64,000 nucleotides of DNA from Chryseobacterium binzhouense (GCF_007474545.1 NZ_VKOG01000001.1:248001-312000); one strand, 5' to 3'; positions 8,708-19,850 are shown, numbered from the stretch's first letter. Numbers and translations: made by a program. Notes: generated from the sequence alone by a model not told the origin.

Positions 8708-9343
8708 TTAAGGTTTCCAAAAAGACCAGACGGTACCATTGTAAACAGCAAGTTGTTTTTTCGTGATATCATACGCAATCATTCCGGGAGCGGGATTTTT
8801 AATATTAAGATGCGGACTAGCCACTTTGGGCAACACCATTGCTTTATTGTTGTCAGTAAGGACTAAAATTCCTGCTGTACCGTCTGTTGCGCCATTTACA
8901 CCAATAGCTGCCTTTGCGTTTGCTCCTTCTCTTCTATTGTCCTGCAAAGAGCTGTCTATGGCATTAAAAGTATTGTAAGTTGTAGAGCCTGCAGTAAGCG
9001 GAAGATCACCTGTGAGAGGAGACCAGGATCCGTTTCTCATATATTTTATCTTTTTATCGGAAAGGTCTAAGATAATAGTGCCATCTACTACTGTTCCCTG
9101 TATACCACGGTATCCTTCCCCTGTTGTGCTGTTGTAAGCCAGAGGTTGGTTGTTAACAGTTGATGTCCAAGGTAATACTAAGCCTTTCGTATTGTCTGCA
9201 TTATCATAAAATTCTAATGCAATGCTTGGGTTAGTAACCGTGTTGGCTGGTTGTATTTTACTAACTTCATCTTTTCCAATCGCAACTTGTGACGAAGCCA
9301 GAGAAAAGCTGAATATAGATAATGTAATAATTATATTTTTCAT
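8708..9343 (-). CDS. Small secreted flavobacterial surface protein, function unknown
   Basis: A 211-residue exported protein with a signal peptide (MKNIIITLSIFSFSLASSQ). No known domain is recognised. The C-terminus, GMIAYDITKKQLAVYNG followed by VWSFWKP, resembles the end of the 1565-residue protein encoded just upstream in transcription order ([15 protein letters not shown] and then [10 protein letters not shown]). The two appear to share a small C-terminal module with the pattern GMI-x-YD then an aromatic end. A middle stretch reads like a short beta-rich head. It lies 90 bp downstream of that large gene, with a terminator-like hairpin between them. Confidence 0.65.
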   Translation of the reverse strand: MKNIIITLSIFSFSLASSQVAIGKDEVSKIQPANTVTNPSIALEFYDNADNTKGLVLPWTSTVNNQPLAYNSTTGEGYRGIQGTVVDGTIILDLSDKKIKYMRNGSWSPLTGDLPLTAGSTTYNTFNAIDSSLQDNRREGANAKAAIGVNGATDGTAGILVLTDNNKAMVLPKVASPHLNIKNPAPGMIAYDITKKQLAVYNGTVWSFWKP

Positions 9344-9375
9344 TGTTCTTTGTTTATGATAATTAAATCTTTAAT

Positions 9376-9422
9376 ATTGAGGCGGTTAAGTATGAGAATT
9401 TCAATAGCCGCCTCAATTTTTA
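9376..9422. terminator. Hairpin between two surface-protein genes
   Basis: ATTGAGGCGG (9376-9385) pairs with CCGCCTCAAT (9408-9417), a 10 bp GC-containing stem with a 22-base loop. The T-run is better on the plus strand (CAATTTTTAT). It probably attenuates or ends minus-strand transcription from the 9434 gene. Confidence 0.5.
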
Positions 9423-9433
9423 TATCAAAATAT

Positions 9434-12400
9434 TTAATCCGGACAGGCAGGAGTTGTGAAACAATGCCACGCCATAGCCATTTCTCCTTCTTTTAAAGTA
9501 TATATTTTTAAGCAATCTGCTTCTTCATCATATACTATCATCCCTTCTACAGGATTGGTGATATTAGCAAGACTGGCTGTTGTGGGAACTCTGTTTACTA
9601 CAAATCCTTTTTCTTTGGATTCTAATACTGTCCACGCACTTTGTCTTAGCATTGGCCAGTTCTGATTGTCTGCACCAGCTCTCCCTAATGCTGTAATACC
9701 GTGTTTTGTAGGGTAAGTATTGACCGCATCTAATACGGCAGGTTTATAACAAGCGCCTAAACACTGTGAGCTTACAGCTCCATTTTGGGAATCTCCGATC
9801 GCCTGACCTGTTCCGGCAGCAACAGGAACGCCATAAGTTGCAGAAGTAGTAACCAAATCTACCGGAGTTGGCAGATTTCTCACAACTGGCGAGGTAGAGC
9901 TTCCCATATATCCTGTGCCGGAATTTCCGCCTGCCAGAGTTGTCGAGTTTACCAAATCTGAATTTGTGAAAGCACCGCTTCCTTCTACTGCATCCGGACA
10001 GCCGTCGCCATCACTGTCTAAGTCTAATCTATTTGGGATTCCATCATTATCCGTGTCGCACTCTTTTGCGCCTTCCTCAATAGACGTGGCACCCAACAAA
10101 CCTTCAGGATAATTGGAAACTACATACCAAGAAAACGGATTAAGATTGATTCTTATGATCGTTCCAGCGGGATTATTGCTACCGTCTGCACCAATGGAAG
10201 TTACAGCATACAATTCATTCCCATTTGCTTTCGCCAAACCGAAAGCTCGTCTTTGCACCGGTCCTAAAATAGTTTCAGATACATAATCATAATTGGCATT
10301 TACCGTTACTTCTCTGATAATAGGGTTGGTGGCATTAATTGCCGAGTCAAACCAAAGAACATACACTTTGCCGTTAATAAAGATAAAATCTCCGTTTGCG
10401 TTACCATTTGTATAATTTCTCCAAACACTTACAGAATTAGTCGTTAAATTGATTCTGCGTATGATCGAATCATCAGGATTACCTACCAATAAAGTTCCGT
10501 CAGGAAGGAAGGATAGTGAGTTGCTTCTAAATGCCAAATTCAAAACATTGGTTACACTACAGGTTCCTGAATTGATAATCGCCAAAGTACTTGTAGTTGC
10601 GCTTGTATTATAAACGCCATACATCACACCAGACGTGCTGATGGCGATATCTGTTGTTATATTAAGATTTCCTGTACAAAAAGCAGTTTGCGTAAGGGTA
10701 TTGACATTAAATGAATTAATTCCTGTGGCTGACTGTACCAAAATATTAGGCGATGTAACATAAGTTGGACATTCTACGGTGTCTAAAATTCCGTCATTAT
10801 CATCATCTTTATCGCAATAATCACTTATTCCGTCTCCATCAGAATCCGGATTGGTTGCTGATATTACACAAGGATCTACAACAGAAAGCGTTCCTGAATT
10901 AGATGTAATGGTACAAATCCTTCCACTATGAGCTAAAAGTACACGGAACCTATTTCCATTTTGAGCTAAAGCTACATTATTCACAAGCAATGTTGCAGTA
11001 GTAGCTCCCGAATACTGTCCTCCGTTGGTAACATTAGACCAGGTAGCACCATTGTCTGTACTGACCTGCCATTGATACGTAATACCTGAAGTAGTATTGG
11101 TTGCAGACGGAGCACTATAGTTCGGCGTTCCAGAACTGAAAACCGTAGTTGTTGCAGCTGATGCAACTATAGAAAACGATGCTGTGTTTCCAGCTGTTGC
11201 TGAAGTATTAGAAGGTTGCGTGCCTATAGTCACTTGTGTAGCAGAAGTTACATTTGAGGCGGTAGTACTTGTGTAGCTTGCCGCGATTACTTTTCCTGAT
11301 CCGTCTACAGTAGGGTTTCCTGTGCCGTAAGCTCCACCATCACCTCCATCAGCATTAGCGTTGTTATAATATTCGTTGGCATCGGAGCAGCCGTCATTGT
11401 CAGAATCTAAATCTAAATAATCAGGTATCCCGTCGCCATCGGTATCTCTGTGGTTACAAAAGGTTATAGTATTTTGTCTAAGAGTTATTAATCCTCTGTT
11501 TCCTCCATTGTTTGCATTACCTGTACCCGGACCATCAAACGCTGTGTAGTCCCAAAGATTAGTACTTCCAAATGGAACAGGGTAAGGATCTTCGGTTGAG
11601 CCTGAAATCTGCGCCTTTAGCTTAGCATAATAACCAGATGTGGCATTACTACCTGCTGTAGAATAATTAAATGAAGCAAGCTGTGACAAAACAGGATTTG
11701 TGAAATTCTGTAATGATGATAACTGTCCTGTTATTCCAGGTAAATTACCCACTGTAGTTGTAAAAGTTCCCAACTGATCTAATGTTCCGGTAGCGAGCCA
11801 GTATCTAAACCTTGAGTCTCCGGTTGTTCCGGACGCTGCGGTAATCGTTTGGTTTGTTGTATTGTTCGCTGGCAAACTTGTATATAGTGAATTTGTATTT
11901 GGCAGAATACCTACCGCTAAATTACTGTTATTAACAATTGTTTCCCAAGTGTGGTTTACTGACGTTGCGATATTATTAAAATCTGAATAAGTGAAAGGTA
12001 CGTTGAAAGTACTTCCCAATCCTGCAACCTGAGCACCGGAAGTAAGTGTGTATACCAAATTAAATGTAGCGCCGTTTGCATTAAAAGTACTGGTACCCGA
12101 AGACACAGTATTAGCTACATTCATAGTGTAAACACTATTAGTTGCACAAAATCCTTCATCTGTGTCTAAAATACCATCATTATCATCGTCAAGATCGTCA
12201 GAATTTGCTATACCATCACCATCAGAATCAATGTCAATTAAAACACTAAGATTACAAGCTCCGATAGCGCGTGGGGAGCTTATTGAAATCACACGGTTTC
12301 CAGGTGAACCTCCACCATTAAAAGTGAAAGGAATATCAACAAAAGTAGCACCCTGATCAATCGTAGCAATGTAAGGAGATGGCGATGTACTGATGCCTGT

Positions 12401-14131
12401 TCCTGTAAGGGTAAATTCTGCTAAACCATTTACTGCATCGGAAATCGGAATTCTTAAAACAGAAGACTGCGAAGTACCATTAGCAAGAAGTTTAGCACCT
12501 TGTACACCACCTCCTGCAGCAGTACAATCAAAAGTAAACGCTGCCGGTACGTTGGTTACCGTAGCACAAGAACCTAAATCTCCAAAATCTCTTCGATTTC
12601 CTGCTGTTGCTGCTCCAGCTATATTTCCAACAAAAGTAGATGCCCCTGTCATAGCATTTAAACGCCAAATATCTGTTCCATTACCATTTGTTCTGCTGTA
12701 GTAGAAAAAGTCTCCTAAGTAAGCAAGACCGTTACCGATAGTTGTTGCTAAATTGGGAACTGTACCATTAAGTTGAGTAACTACCGTAGCGGTTAAGGCG
12801 GTAGGATTTATACGGTACAGCCATATACTTGAATTAGTAACTGCGACAATAACATACAAATTTCCACCACTGTCAACTGCAATATCGTTCAAAGTTGTTC
12901 CGTTTGTCCAATTGGTATCACCTGTTACATCTCCTAAAGTAGCAGCTGCGGCTGTAGTACCTGTCCATCTTGTTAAGGTTTTACCGTTAATACCATACAC
13001 AAAACCGGTTTTAGGGTCTGTACCAATTCCTATTGGGGAACCCCAAGTTGTTGAAGTAGTACCTTGCAAGGTTAAAGTTGTATTGGCAGAGGTGGCAATT
13101 CCTGCCCAAATCCTGCCTGAGTTACCATTTCTGGAAACAACAAACTGATTTTGGTTTAAATTTGAAGGAACAGGACCATAAGCCATATTTGCAAATCCGC
13201 CAGATCCATCAGTTGCAACAGAGGTTGTGCCAGAAATTCCTCCCGACGAATTAAAGTTAATTCTGTACGTAATTCCATCAGTTCCATTAATCCCAAACAA
13301 CTCATTACAAGTAGGTGCTGCAGAAGGAGAAAAGACTTGACAGGAAGCCAAATCCAAATCATCTGCTCCAGAAAAAGGTCCTATAAGTGTATTTAAAGTA
13401 TAAGAAGTTCTTAAAGTACTTGCTCCTGTATTAGGATTGATTTCATATATACGGGCAATAAATGAACTTACAAATAAAATTGTAGCAGAATCACCTTGAA
13501 CCGCATATATATTTCCGTTATAGAAAGCCAGACCTTGAAAACTTGTTGGCAATGTTCCACTAAGCTGTATTAACTGTGTTGAAGCCAATGTGGAAATATC
13601 AATTCTGTATAAATACCTTGCTGATCCAGAAGTAACAATTACATATAATCTTCCGGTAGAATCAAAAAATGCATCACTGGAAACTGTTCCAGCACTCCAA
13701 ATGCCATCTCCTGTAATTGCTCCCAAGTCTGCAGGGGTAGGATTTGCTCTAATGAGTCTTCTCGTTGAACTTACTCCGTACACGTGTCCCTGTGTAGCTC
13801 CTGCTACTGGATTTGCAGTAAGCCCTCCAAGAGAAACAGGTATACTGTTACCTGTTGTAGCATTAGATACATAAACCGGTGAGTTTGCCGGAGTATTGGA
13901 AGATGTAAATACTGTCTGCGAAGTATTTGCAGGGTTAGGACCTACTGCTAAATTACTTCTTGCTGCTGCATTTAAATTGGTTACTGCAGCAGGCAATGTT
14001 CCATTCAGGGCAGAAATATTATAGACATTGCCGTTTTGTGCATTGACAATGTACAGGGAGTTACAATCCTGCGCTTTTGTATTTAAAAAAAACAGAAAAG
14101 CGATAAGATAAAAAAGTTTAGTATTTATCAT
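9434..14131 (-). CDS. Giant secreted protein with thrombospondin type-3 repeats
   Basis: A 1565-residue exported protein (signal peptide [20 protein letters not shown]). The first 550 residues or so hold repeated segments of beta-propeller character (for example [17 protein letters not shown] and [18 protein letters not shown]). Four calcium-binding TSP3 blocks of the DSDGDGI...DLDxDNDG type lie near residues 634-660, 894-920, 1093-1122 and 1359-1385, acting as spacers between domains. A conserved tail around [12 protein letters not shown] precedes the GMIVYD module. No T9SS type A tail (YPNP...) is seen, so export beyond the periplasm would need another signal. It is likely a surface or adhesion protein; its ligand is unknown. 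Confidence 0.75.
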   Translation of the reverse strand: MINTKLFYLIAFLFFLNTKAQDCNSLYIVNAQNGNVYNISALNGTLPAAVTNLNAAARSNLAVGPNPANTSQTVFTSSNTPANSPVYVSNATTGNSIPVSLGGLTANPVAGATQGHVYGVSSTRRLIRANPTPADLGAITGDGIWSAGTVSSDAFFDSTGRLYVIVTSGSARYLYRIDISTLASTQLIQLSGTLPTSFQGLAFYNGNIYAVQGDSATILFVSSFIARIYEINPNTGASTLRTSYTLNTLIGPFSGADDLDLASCQVFSPSAAPTCNELFGINGTDGITYRINFNSSGGISGTTSVATDGSGGFANMAYGPVPSNLNQNQFVVSRNGNSGRIWAGIATSANTTLTLQGTTSTTWGSPIGIGTDPKTGFVYGINGKTLTRWTGTTAAAATLGDVTGDTNWTNGTTLNDIAVDSGGNLYVIVAVTNSSIWLYRINPTALTATVVTQLNGTVPNLATTIGNGLAYLGDFFYYSRTNGNGTDIWRLNAMTGASTFVGNIAGAATAGNRRDFGDLGSCATVTNVPAAFTFDCTAAGGGVQGAKLLANGTSQSSVLRIPISDAVNGLAEFTLTGTGISTSPSPYIATIDQGATFVDIPFTFNGGGSPGNRVISISSPRAIGACNLSVLIDIDSDGDGIANSDDLDDDNDGILDTDEGFCATNSVYTMNVANTVSSGTSTFNANGATFNLVYTLTSGAQVAGLGSTFNVPFTYSDFNNIATSVNHTWETIVNNSNLAVGILPNTNSLYTSLPANNTTNQTITAASGTTGDSRFRYWLATGTLDQLGTFTTTVGNLPGITGQLSSLQNFTNPVLSQLASFNYSTAGSNATSGYYAKLKAQISGSTEDPYPVPFGSTNLWDYTAFDGPGTGNANNGGNRGLITLRQNTITFCNHRDTDGDGIPDYLDLDSDNDGCSDANEYYNNANADGGDGGAYGTGNPTVDGSGKVIAASYTSTTASNVTSATQVTIGTQPSNTSATAGNTASFSIVASAATTTVFSSGTPNYSAPSATNTTSGITYQWQVSTDNGATWSNVTNGGQYSGATTATLLVNNVALAQNGNRFRVLLAHSGRICTITSNSGTLSVVDPCVISATNPDSDGDGISDYCDKDDDNDGILDTVECPTYVTSPNILVQSATGINSFNVNTLTQTAFCTGNLNITTDIAISTSGVMYGVYNTSATTSTLAIINSGTCSVTNVLNLAFRSNSLSFLPDGTLLVGNPDDSIIRRINLTTNSVSVWRNYTNGNANGDFIFINGKVYVLWFDSAINATNPIIREVTVNANYDYVSETILGPVQRRAFGLAKANGNELYAVTSIGADGSNNPAGTIIRINLNPFSWYVVSNYPEGLLGATSIEEGAKECDTDNDGIPNRLDLDSDGDGCPDAVEGSGAFTNSDLVNSTTLAGGNSGTGYMGSSTSPVVRNLPTPVDLVTTSATYGVPVAAGTGQAIGDSQNGAVSSQCLGACYKPAVLDAVNTYPTKHGITALGRAGADNQNWPMLRQSAWTVLESKEKGFVVNRVPTTASLANITNPVEGMIVYDEEADCLKIYTLKEGEMAMAWHCFTTPACPD

Positions 14132-14163
14132 GGTTTATTTTTATATTATTAAAAGTGAGCGTT

Positions 14164-14763
14164 TTAAGAATATAAAGCTGGCGGAGGACGAGAAAATAAG
14201 GTCTTTAAAAAAAGTACTTTTCCTTTATTCTTGTTATTTACATAATACTTTTTAATAAAATGAAAATGCGTTTTTAATGTATCATCTTCAAATAATCTTT
14301 TGTTTACAGTATTAAACTTTGTTTCATTGTTGGAATTTACTGATCTGTAATAAACAGATGATTTATGTTTGGCATAATTATAATCACTTATTTTAATAAA
14401 AAAATATGCTGACCCGACATTGTACTTTTTTTCAGTCTTTTTGTTTGTCTTACTGTTGTTTTTAAGTCTATTTTTTGTACTTATTTTGCTAGACTTTGGT
14501 GTAGGTTTTTGCAGTTGGTCTGTCACATGGCTCTTTTCGGAATCATCAAAAATTACTGCATCGGATGAGACATATACTGTATTTTCTGCTTTGATTAATT
14601 CAGAGGTTTCAACATACACAATGTTGTCCGGATTATATAAAGTATTACCCTCAAAATAAATCTGACAATGTAAGCATGAAAAAAAATGAATGAATATAAA
14701 TCCAAAAAAGCATCCGAACTTTAGTTCGAATTTTCTTTTTCTCTTATTTAAACCCATAGTCAT
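14164..14763 (-). CDS. Hypothetical exported protein
   Basis: A 199-residue protein with a basic N-terminus and a hydrophobic segment (FGCFFGFIFIHFFSCLHC) that could be a signal peptide or lipobox-like anchor. Then comes a stretch of beta character (NTLYNPDNIVYVETSE), a lysine/serine/asparagine-rich linker (about 85-115), and a basic C-terminal part. No family is recognised. It precedes the 1565-residue gene by 32 bp on the same strand, so the two may be cotranscribed. The start could also be the ATG two codons in (14757), which gives MGLNKRKRK. Confidence 0.55.
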   Translation of the reverse strand: MTMGLNKRKRKFELKFGCFFGFIFIHFFSCLHCQIYFEGNTLYNPDNIVYVETSELIKAENTVYVSSDAVIFDDSEKSHVTDQLQKPTPKSSKISTKNRLKNNSKTNKKTEKKYNVGSAYFFIKISDYNYAKHKSSVYYRSVNSNNETKFNTVNKRLFEDDTLKTHFHFIKKYYVNNKNKGKVLFLKTLFSRPPPALYS

Positions 14764-15020
14764 CTTTTATGTTTTTATCGAATCAAAAATTACCGCTTTT
14801 AATAGAAAGTGGAGCAATTTAAATATGCCTATTTAGTACCTATCCAATTACAAAACATTTATATTCAGGCTATTAAAAACCTGAATCTATTGTTTTCCGG
14901 TTCAAAATCAACGGGTATTATGGGTCTAATCCCTAGTTTTTCAGCTTAATTATTGTTTAAGAATAAAGATTTATTCAATCTTTTTTACAAAAAATAACCT
15001 TTTACGTTTGTAATTAATAA
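14764..15020. other. Intergenic stretch, one hairpin
   Basis: This AT-rich gap lies between two minus-strand surface-protein genes. It contains an inverted repeat, ATTCAGG (14863-14869) with CCTGAAT (14880-14886), around a 10-base A/T loop. No ORF, tRNA or other feature is seen here. The promoter of the 14164 gene is expected in it but no clear TAnnTTTG box stands out. Confidence 0.4.
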
Positions 15021-15055
15021 AAAAGGCACCCAAATTAAAATATTCAGATGCCTTT
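15021..15055 (-). terminator. Intrinsic terminator of the T9SS surface-protein gene
   Basis: On the minus strand AAAGGCA and TGCCTTT (forward coordinates 15022-15028 and 15049-15055) close a hairpin whose inner arms also pair with some G-T wobble. It ends in a T-run on the minus strand, and starts 13 bp after the stop of the gene at 15068. Confidence 0.7.
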
Positions 15056-15067
15056 AAGGTTGCCTGT

Positions 15068-17689
15068 TTACTTCACCAAAATCTTGTAGGATTTGCTCAA
15101 CCCATTGGATTTTAAACTTAAAATATACAACCCGGGAACAAGTCTAACTGTTTCAATTTTTGTGGAGTTTGTAAAACTTCCTTTTGAAAGTTGTTTGCCT
15201 GTTGTATCTACTAATACATATTCTGCACTTTCTTTGTTTGGCATTACAATATTGATAATATCACCTGCCTTTACAGGGTTAGGATATACTTTCGTTAATA
15301 ACTCAACGGTAGTTTTCTGTTTACCTGAAGCCGCACTTCTCATTGCTGAAGCATAAGGTGATAATGGTGAGTTTGGTGCGCCTCTGTTTATAAGATCTGT
15401 ATCTACAGGATCCATAATACCATCCAAATCAAAATCATCAGCTCTTTCAATAAATCCAAATCCGAAATTATCTAAAAAATCTTTTCCTATAGCGTATAGA
15501 TCGTAATCAAAACCATTGCTTGTAAGATCCAAGAAATCCGGAAGACTATCTCCGTCAGTATTTTTAATTGCATATTTTGCAATTCCGGAATCGGGAGCAG
15601 TTTCCAAAATATCAGCAAAACCATTTTTACCGAATGCAACATTGCTGTCAATTACTCCGTTTCTGTCTGTATCAATCTGATTAATAACTGATGTTGGGAT
15701 ACCAGACTCGTGAAGATCAAGAATTCCGTCGTTATCAGAATCTAAGTCTAAATAATTGCTTATAGTATCACCTAGATCGTCTAATGAAATATCTCCTTCA
15801 TAATCATCGTCGTCATATAGTCCATTTCCGTTAAAATCTTCTACAGAATCCAAAATTCCATCGTTATCAGAATCTAAATCGCAGGCATCAGAAATCCCGT
15901 CTCCGTCAGCATCTAAAACTGCACTTTTATCACCTTCCGCACAATTAGAATCATCACAAGCATCAGGAATTCCGTCACCGTCAGTATCAATAGAATCATC
16001 ACCATTCGGGCAAATATCAAAACAGTCTGGTGTACCATCTCCGTCTAAATCTCCTTCTACAAAAACGTTGTAGACATTATAATTCATCCCAAGATTTAAA
16101 GAAATTCCCTGTCTGATAGAAATTCTGATTCTGTTGAAGGTTGCAGGCGATTTCATCCCCACAATTGTTTTACCGGAAGGCAAGGTTAAAATTTTGATAT
16201 TGATCAAACCATTATTGGCATTATCCTGCTGTGCAACCAGATTATTCCCGTTATACAACTGGATTCTGATGTTGCTGAGAATACTCCAGTCAGTCAGAGA
16301 GCCTCCTTTGTCAATAATGAATCCTGCAAATGTACCTGCCGGGTAAGAACCGCCCACAGATTCTACCGCAAGGCTACCGGTAGTTCCTAATGTAACCGGA
16401 GCAGAAAAATAGTAAGCTGAATTATTAGGATCTGCATCAATTACCTTTTCAGGATTGAAAATCTTAGACACATTGGTATTGCCTGTAAGAGCGTTCCAAA
16501 CACCTGTCCATTGTTCTCTTCCTCCTAAAAGTGTCCAGGCTCCGTTTGGCAAATTTCCTGTTAGAAGTTTGGCTTTCAAAGGAGCGGTTTTATCAGTTTG
16601 TAAATATTGCTTACAATCACAATTCTGAGGCTCTTCGAATGCATAATATACCCTTACTGTTCCCACATTTACTCCCACAGCCTGATTAACTCTCAGTCTC
16701 ACCTCGTTGAAAGGCTTCGTTGCGGTAACTGATAATTTCTGCTTGTTGCTCCCGAAACTTAATACCGAAATATTCACAAGACCGTTTCCGTTGTTGTACG
16801 CCTGAGAATCCTGTAACTGACCAAACAAATAAGTTTCTATCACCAAATTGTTTAAAGTCTGCGTAGTAAACAAAGTATTTTGATCTGCCGGAGAAATTAC
16901 AAAACCTGCTTTGTTTCCTGCCGGATAAATTTGATTTTTATCTAAAACTCCAATCGTGTAGCTGCCCAGCAAACCTGCAGGCATTACAATCTGTCCGTAA
17001 GAGTTTTTATCTCCGTCCGTAATATTTCTTCTGTCAATTAAAGAAGATAGAGGGGCAATAAAGTTACTGCTGCTGGATACGTTATCATCAACATCTGCCA
17101 AAGAACCGCCAATCAAATCATCGCAGATTCCATTGTTTTCCTGTATCATCTTTGCAGGGTCGAAAGCAAATGCATAATACACGTTCAGCGCATCAAATGC
17201 CGCAACGCCGTTTGCTCTTAATAATTTTACTTCATTAAAAGCTTTGGTGGTCTTTAAATGTAAAAAAACTCTGGATTTTTGTCCTCCAAAAGCAGGTACG
17301 GAAGCTAAGGTAGCTGAAGTTGACGATTCCTGCAATACTCCGTTTTTATAGGTAGCAATGGTAATCCCGCTTAATAAAGAAACGGTAATGGGGCTATTGC
17401 CAAGATCTACATTAAATCCTGTGATATATCCTGCGGGATAGGTAGTGACTGTATTGATCACAGAAACACCATTACCTCCGATTGCAGAAATTAAATTACC
17501 CATATTGGTGTAATTGTTCAAATCTGCATCAATAATATTTTTGGTTCCGTTTGATCCACAGACCAAACACAACAGACCGTTTTGAGTTGGGTAAGAGTTG
17601 ATGCCTCCTCCTCGAATTGGAGTATAGCCCTGTGCTAAGACATTGATAGCTAACAAAAGTGTTGCTATGAAAGAAAAAAGTTTCATCAT
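15068..17689 (-). CDS. T9SS-sorted surface protein with TSP3 repeats and a triplicated domain
   Basis: An 873-residue exported protein (signal MMKLFSFIATLLLAINVLA). Residues about 30-180, 200-355 and 395-552 are three copies of one domain. Each has a NI(I/T)DAD/GD motif, a YPAGxxxGF segment, and an FNExR/K-type strand ending in a conserved VYYAF or VYNVF. Residues about 553-760 carry a chain of calcium-binding TSP3 repeats ([22 protein letters not shown] and similar). The end is a T9SS type A sorting tail: VYPNPVKAGD, then GKQLSKGSF and LVPGLYILSLKSNG. This tail directs export through the type IX system and attachment at the cell surface. The ligand is unknown. Confidence 0.85.
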   Translation of the reverse strand: MMKLFSFIATLLLAINVLAQGYTPIRGGGINSYPTQNGLLCLVCGSNGTKNIIDADLNNYTNMGNLISAIGGNGVSVINTVTTYPAGYITGFNVDLGNSPITVSLLSGITIATYKNGVLQESSTSATLASVPAFGGQKSRVFLHLKTTKAFNEVKLLRANGVAAFDALNVYYAFAFDPAKMIQENNGICDDLIGGSLADVDDNVSSSSNFIAPLSSLIDRRNITDGDKNSYGQIVMPAGLLGSYTIGVLDKNQIYPAGNKAGFVISPADQNTLFTTQTLNNLVIETYLFGQLQDSQAYNNGNGLVNISVLSFGSNKQKLSVTATKPFNEVRLRVNQAVGVNVGTVRVYYAFEEPQNCDCKQYLQTDKTAPLKAKLLTGNLPNGAWTLLGGREQWTGVWNALTGNTNVSKIFNPEKVIDADPNNSAYYFSAPVTLGTTGSLAVESVGGSYPAGTFAGFIIDKGGSLTDWSILSNIRIQLYNGNNLVAQQDNANNGLINIKILTLPSGKTIVGMKSPATFNRIRISIRQGISLNLGMNYNVYNVFVEGDLDGDGTPDCFDICPNGDDSIDTDGDGIPDACDDSNCAEGDKSAVLDADGDGISDACDLDSDNDGILDSVEDFNGNGLYDDDDYEGDISLDDLGDTISNYLDLDSDNDGILDLHESGIPTSVINQIDTDRNGVIDSNVAFGKNGFADILETAPDSGIAKYAIKNTDGDSLPDFLDLTSNGFDYDLYAIGKDFLDNFGFGFIERADDFDLDGIMDPVDTDLINRGAPNSPLSPYASAMRSAASGKQKTTVELLTKVYPNPVKAGDIINIVMPNKESAEYVLVDTTGKQLSKGSFTNSTKIETVRLVPGLYILSLKSNGLSKSYKILVK

Positions 17690-17722
17690 CAGTTTAATAA
17701 TTTTAAAATATTTTATTGATAT

Positions 17723-19558
17723 TTAGTATAAAGCGTTCCAGCCTATCGTTGTAGAAGATCCCGGTCCTGCTCCGCAACCTTCATGTTTATTGGTAGAAGA
17801 GTTGAAACGTATTGCTCCTAATGTTTCTGCTGTACAACTTGATGTAGGAGTTTGAGGCTCAATTCTTATTTGTTTTTTTACTGTCAGATCATTTTGCTTT
17901 TGTAAAGCAGTAAGGTTTCCAGGGTTGATATTTATGCCTACTATTGCATCACCACTAGGAACAGATGTTGTAATAAAATGGTTTATATTGGAATAAGTAG
18001 TGGTCTTTTCTGGAAAACCTGTTGTATCTGCATAAAACCCTATAGACATCATATCGGTTTTACCTTCATCTGTATTTTTATTTCCCAAACCGAAAACATA
18101 TCCCGTAGCAGAATTATTAGAGCTACCTACAATTACTCCTCCTAATTTTGATGTATTTCCATTTGAGTTTCCTAAAAGCGTTACTGCGTTGGGCGTACCA
18201 GAAGCACCAGGAGTACTGAATGTATTGTTGTTATTCCCCACCACATTAGAATTTAGAGAAGCCACCTTATTATCAGCCCCCAAAACACTGGTTCCTCCTA
18301 GAAAATTGATAGCTGTGTTAGCGGAGGAGACTACATTTCTGATTCCAATAACCTGATTTTTATTTCCAGAAACAGTATTTCCAAAACCTACAGCAGAAGA
18401 GTATGTTCCGCTATTTGTGTTAGGAACAATTGTTCCTGTACCTCCTCCCGTAATAGCCTGACCTCCAATAGCAATGGATGCTGTTGAAGTTGCAGAATTG
18501 TTTCTTCCTATTGCCATAGAAAAATCTCCCGAAGCGGTATTATCTCTACCTAAAGCAATAGTATTAGTATCGGTATCTACGGTATTATTTTTACCCCAAG
18601 ATAAACTTGAAGCATCATTGCCGCCACCAATTAAAGTTCCTTTTGTATCTAAAACAGCGTGGGTTTTACCTTCTGTAGCAATGACCAAATTGTCTGCACC
18701 CTGTGTTCCTAAGTAATTTGTAGATGCTACTGCTGCATCTAATGTTTCTGCTGCTGTGGAGATTTCAGTATCCGTATTTCCTGTCACATGCCAGTCTACA
18801 CTTGGTGTTGCTACCGTAGCAGGAGCCCAAGTTGATGTTGTACTGTTGTAAGTTAAAACCTGCCCATTCGTAGGCGTTGTAGCTGCTACTCCTGTTCCAT
18901 TCAGTTGATTAGCGTTCCAAAGAGGTGCAGTGTTGTTTACGGCTACAGTAGCTCCGGCAGCATTTACTAATGCATTACTTCCTCCAGAAATCGTCACTGG
19001 TGCTGTTGCTGTATTTGAACCTGCTACTGAAGTTAAATTTGAAGCAGTATTATAGGATGGCGCAGATGCAGCACCAGTTGTATTTCCAAAAAAAGAATTT
19101 GCCGGTGCATTTGTTAATGCAAAAGACAAAGCCGGTGTCGTGGTCGTGTTAGCTTCTGTTGTGGTAAATAATGGAGAAAGGTCTCCGGCAGAAAAGTTGG
19201 TTACAGTACCATTATTCCCTCCTGTTGTAGGAAGTATTCCTGACAATTGTTTTACCCAAACTCCACCGTCAAAATAGTAATAGCCAGATGACGTAACATT
19301 GATTGTCTGCCCTGAAGGAGTACCGGTAACACCACTCGTAGCGTAAATTAGTGTACCTTCCTGAGGAAGCCCGTATCCAGTTTTTGCTTTTAATTGGTCT
19401 CCGGTGATTCTTGGAGCAATAATACCATCAACCTTGTCGGTTTCTGATGGTTTTCCTACAACATCTAATGTAGCTTTTGGTGTTTCTGTGTTTATTCCAA
19501 CTTGAGCGAACGCTGTAAAAGATGCAAGCGCAGATACTAGTAGAAAAGTTTTTTTCAT
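17723..19558 (-). CDS. Secreted protein with YadA-head-like repeats
   Basis: A 611-residue exported protein (signal MKKTFLLVSALASFTAFA, then VGINTETPKATLDVVGKP, a start common in flavobacterial surface proteins). Residues about 110-250 are rich in Ala, Thr and Asn. Residues about 310-450 carry repeats like NTIALGRDNTASGD, SMAIGRNNSAT and SAVGFGNTVSGN, which match the left-handed beta-roll head of YadA-type adhesins and their phage-tail relatives. No outer-membrane anchor domain and no T9SS tail follows; the C-terminus holds a pair of cysteines around GCGAGPG. It starts the surface-gene run and lies 33 bp upstream of the TSP3/T9SS gene. Confidence 0.75.
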   Translation of the reverse strand: MKKTFLLVSALASFTAFAQVGINTETPKATLDVVGKPSETDKVDGIIAPRITGDQLKAKTGYGLPQEGTLIYATSGVTGTPSGQTINVTSSGYYYFDGGVWVKQLSGILPTTGGNNGTVTNFSAGDLSPLFTTTEANTTTTPALSFALTNAPANSFFGNTTGAASAPSYNTASNLTSVAGSNTATAPVTISGGSNALVNAAGATVAVNNTAPLWNANQLNGTGVAATTPTNGQVLTYNSTTSTWAPATVATPSVDWHVTGNTDTEISTAAETLDAAVASTNYLGTQGADNLVIATEGKTHAVLDTKGTLIGGGNDASSLSWGKNNTVDTDTNTIALGRDNTASGDFSMAIGRNNSATSTASIAIGGQAITGGGTGTIVPNTNSGTYSSAVGFGNTVSGNKNQVIGIRNVVSSANTAINFLGGTSVLGADNKVASLNSNVVGNNNNTFSTPGASGTPNAVTLLGNSNGNTSKLGGVIVGSSNNSATGYVFGLGNKNTDEGKTDMMSIGFYADTTGFPEKTTTYSNINHFITTSVPSGDAIVGININPGNLTALQKQNDLTVKKQIRIEPQTPTSSCTAETLGAIRFNSSTNKHEGCGAGPGSSTTIGWNALY

Positions 19559-19850
19559 AATTTATGGTTTGAAGTTTAAAAAAGAAATTCTCTTTCATCA
19601 ATGACAAAAGAGAATATGTGTTTTAAAAATTTATATTCATCATTTTGTTTGTTAGAATCTTTTACAAAACAATGAAATAATAAGATTTGATTATTTTTTT
19701 TGACTGCCCATTTTACACCCACAAGCAAAAACAAAGGGATTGTAGCTAAAAATAGGCACTCAATAGGAGTAAATATCTACGCCATTGTACAAAAAGAACT
19801 AAAAACATCTTAAAATATTCAAAAAACATAGCCCCTTTTAAATTTCAAAT
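19559..19850. other. Promoter-side intergenic region of the surface-gene run
   Basis: An AT-rich gap upstream of the YadA-head-like gene. No ORF or RNA gene is apparent. The minus-strand promoter of the surface genes should lie here, but no unambiguous TTG/TAnnTTTG pair was found. The far side ends in the strong terminator at 19851. Confidence 0.4.

Noticed and set aside
12393-12701. Plus-strand ORFs within the 1565-residue gene (also 12912-13148 and 13590-13874)
   Set aside because: They are Pro/Val-rich shadows of a Thr/Gly/Asn-rich coding strand.
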